Translations under genes and position numbers: made by a program
Assembly (NCBI GenBank): GCA_029240815.1
Contig: JARDZO010000106.1
Location: forward strand, 1 to 22,062
Length of the DNA stretch: 22,062 nucleotides
Reading direction: 5' to 3'
Origin: Brevibacillus sp.
GTDB lineage: Bacteria; Bacillota; Bacilli; Brevibacillales; Brevibacillaceae
Notes under the pieces: generated by a model
What the model was told of the DNA's origin: nothing
Databases searched by the model: none
Seen by the model: only the letters and a program-made list of their open reading frames with translations
In this document: positions 21,445-22,062 of the stretch, in pieces
Layout: each line of letters opens with the position of its first letter
How positions within the stretch are numbered: position 1 is the first letter of the stretch

Positions 21445-21906
21445 TTATTGCACTTGAATCTGACCGCTGTTATCCAAGGTTACTTTGAACTCTTTTACGA
21501 CGACTGGTTCCGTCCCCGCATTTTTCAGGTCGTGTTTGAGTACTTTGAATGTACCGTCTCCAGTCAACTGACCCGAATATTCCACGCCGAACAAATCAGA
21601 CTTGTAAAAGCTGAAATTGGCGAGCTCTGTTTTTTGTAATTCATCGGCCACAAGCTTGCCATCCCCACTGAACATGGCGTTTCTCAATTGCTCTGAGGAT
21701 TCGTATTTTTGTTGAAGGTAGGTCTTCAGCTGCTGAGCAACTTCTGATTCTGCCAGCTGCTTTCCTGCTTCGACAGCTTGTTTTCCCACTTCGATCGCCT
21801 GTTTGCCTGTCTCTACGGCTTGTTGCGCGCTTTGTACGCCTTCGGATAGATCCGAGCAGGCCGTAAGCAGCAATGCACTGCTTACAATTACGATGGTTTT
21901 ACGCAT
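21445..21906 (-). CDS. Small heptad-repeat lipoprotein, unknown function
   Basis: A 153-residue exported lipoprotein: MRKTIVIVSSALLLTAC with lipidated Cys17. Residues 30-50 contain three consecutive seven-residue repeats of the form AxExGKQ (AVETGKQ, AIEVGKQ, AVEAGKQ), predicting an extended amphipathic helix between the membrane and a C-terminal beta domain (about 95-153; FKVLKHDLKNAG, VVVKEFKVTLDN). The start at 21906 is chosen for the signal peptide; GGGAGGA lies about 13 bases upstream, a bit far. The in-frame ATG at 21951 would add MSVYEQQQQGGSEPL, which would spoil the signal peptide. The gene is flanked by its own terminator and a divergent gene on the right. Function is unknown. Confidence 0.8.
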   Translation of the reverse strand: MRKTIVIVSSALLLTACSDLSEGVQSAQQAVETGKQAIEVGKQAVEAGKQLAESEVAQQLKTYLQQKYESSEQLRNAMFSGDGKLVADELQKTELANFSFYKSDLFGVEYSGQLTGDGTFKVLKHDLKNAGTEPVVVKEFKVTLDNSGQIQVQ

Positions 21907-22039
21907 GAGCGGTTCACTTCCTCCCTGCTGTTGCTGTTCATATACAGACATTATTTATTTTAACGTATCTCACCTTTCTGTGCATCCGCATATGATGGGG
22001 TAAGCGTAAGAGCTGCACTGATTACAGGGAGGAAACACA

Positions 22040-22062
22040 ATGATTCAAGGGAAAGTAAAATG
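22040..22062 (+). CDS. Start of a gene cut by the window edge
   Basis: ATG at 22040 follows GGGAGGAAACACA, a strong ribosome binding site. Only seven full codons are visible (MIQGKVK). It is divergent from the lipoprotein gene. Identity cannot be assigned. Confidence 0.7.

Noticed and set aside
1..22062. CRISPR array, insertion sequence, prophage or defence island
   Set aside because: No regularly spaced repeats, transposase, integrase, phage structural genes or nuclease/helicase clusters were seen. The tRNA-Leu is not followed by an integrase or a repeated tRNA 3' end.

Overview
The window looks like chromosomal DNA of an endospore-forming, Gram-positive Bacillota, most likely Brevibacillus or a close relative in the Paenibacillaceae. 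The evidence is a GerA-type germinant receptor operon, a FosB-type (bacillithiol-dependent) fosfomycin resistance protein, an S-layer-homology (SLH) wall protein, a two-headed DynA-like dynamin system, strong AGGAGG-type ribosome binding sites, a CCA-encoding tRNA gene and a classic purine riboswitch. No phage, insertion sequence or CRISPR array was found. The organism name is inferred from gene content, not from a database match.

Layout. 1-2380: guanine riboswitch, long leader and intrinsic terminator, then xpt and the xanthine permease pbuX, closed by a terminator (purine salvage). 2380-3600: a trypsin-fold, Nal1-like, Arg/Cys-rich protease without a signal peptide, behind a sigma-E-like sporulation promoter. 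3600-4500 (minus): fosB and a small Gln-rich protein. 4500-6730 (plus): a hypothetical basic protein, about 500 bases of poorly explained DNA with small ORFs and hairpins, then a secreted alpha-helical (toroid-like) protein. 6750-7030: a promoter, a 5' tRNA-Pro-like fragment, an intact tRNA-Leu(CAA) and a terminator. 7040-7710: a DJ-1/PfpI-family protein.

7712-11774 (minus): a four-gene germinant receptor operon in order A, B, C and a 50-residue one-helix membrane protein at the end. 11975-15591 (plus): two overlapping dynamin-like GTPase genes that together correspond in size and architecture to the single fused DynA of Bacillus subtilis. 15670-17388: a 29-codon upstream ORF in frame with, but separated by an amber codon from, a secreted SLH protein with a very acidic C-terminal half. 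17430-19547: a GNAT acetyltransferase and a MocR-type (GntR plus aminotransferase) regulator, divergent. 19530-21257 (minus): a doubtful small membrane ORF and the sodium/proline symporter putP. 21445-21906 (minus): a small heptad-repeat lipoprotein. At the right edge a plus-strand gene begins and is cut off.

Functional themes are housekeeping and lifestyle: purine salvage, spore germination, membrane remodelling or repair, cell envelope and proline uptake. I see no large undescribed multi-gene system. The items most worth a second look are small: the tRNA-Pro relic in front of tRNA-Leu, the in-frame leader ORF of the SLH gene, the fourth gene of the germination operon, the sporulation-type promoter before the basic protease, and the split dynamin pair.
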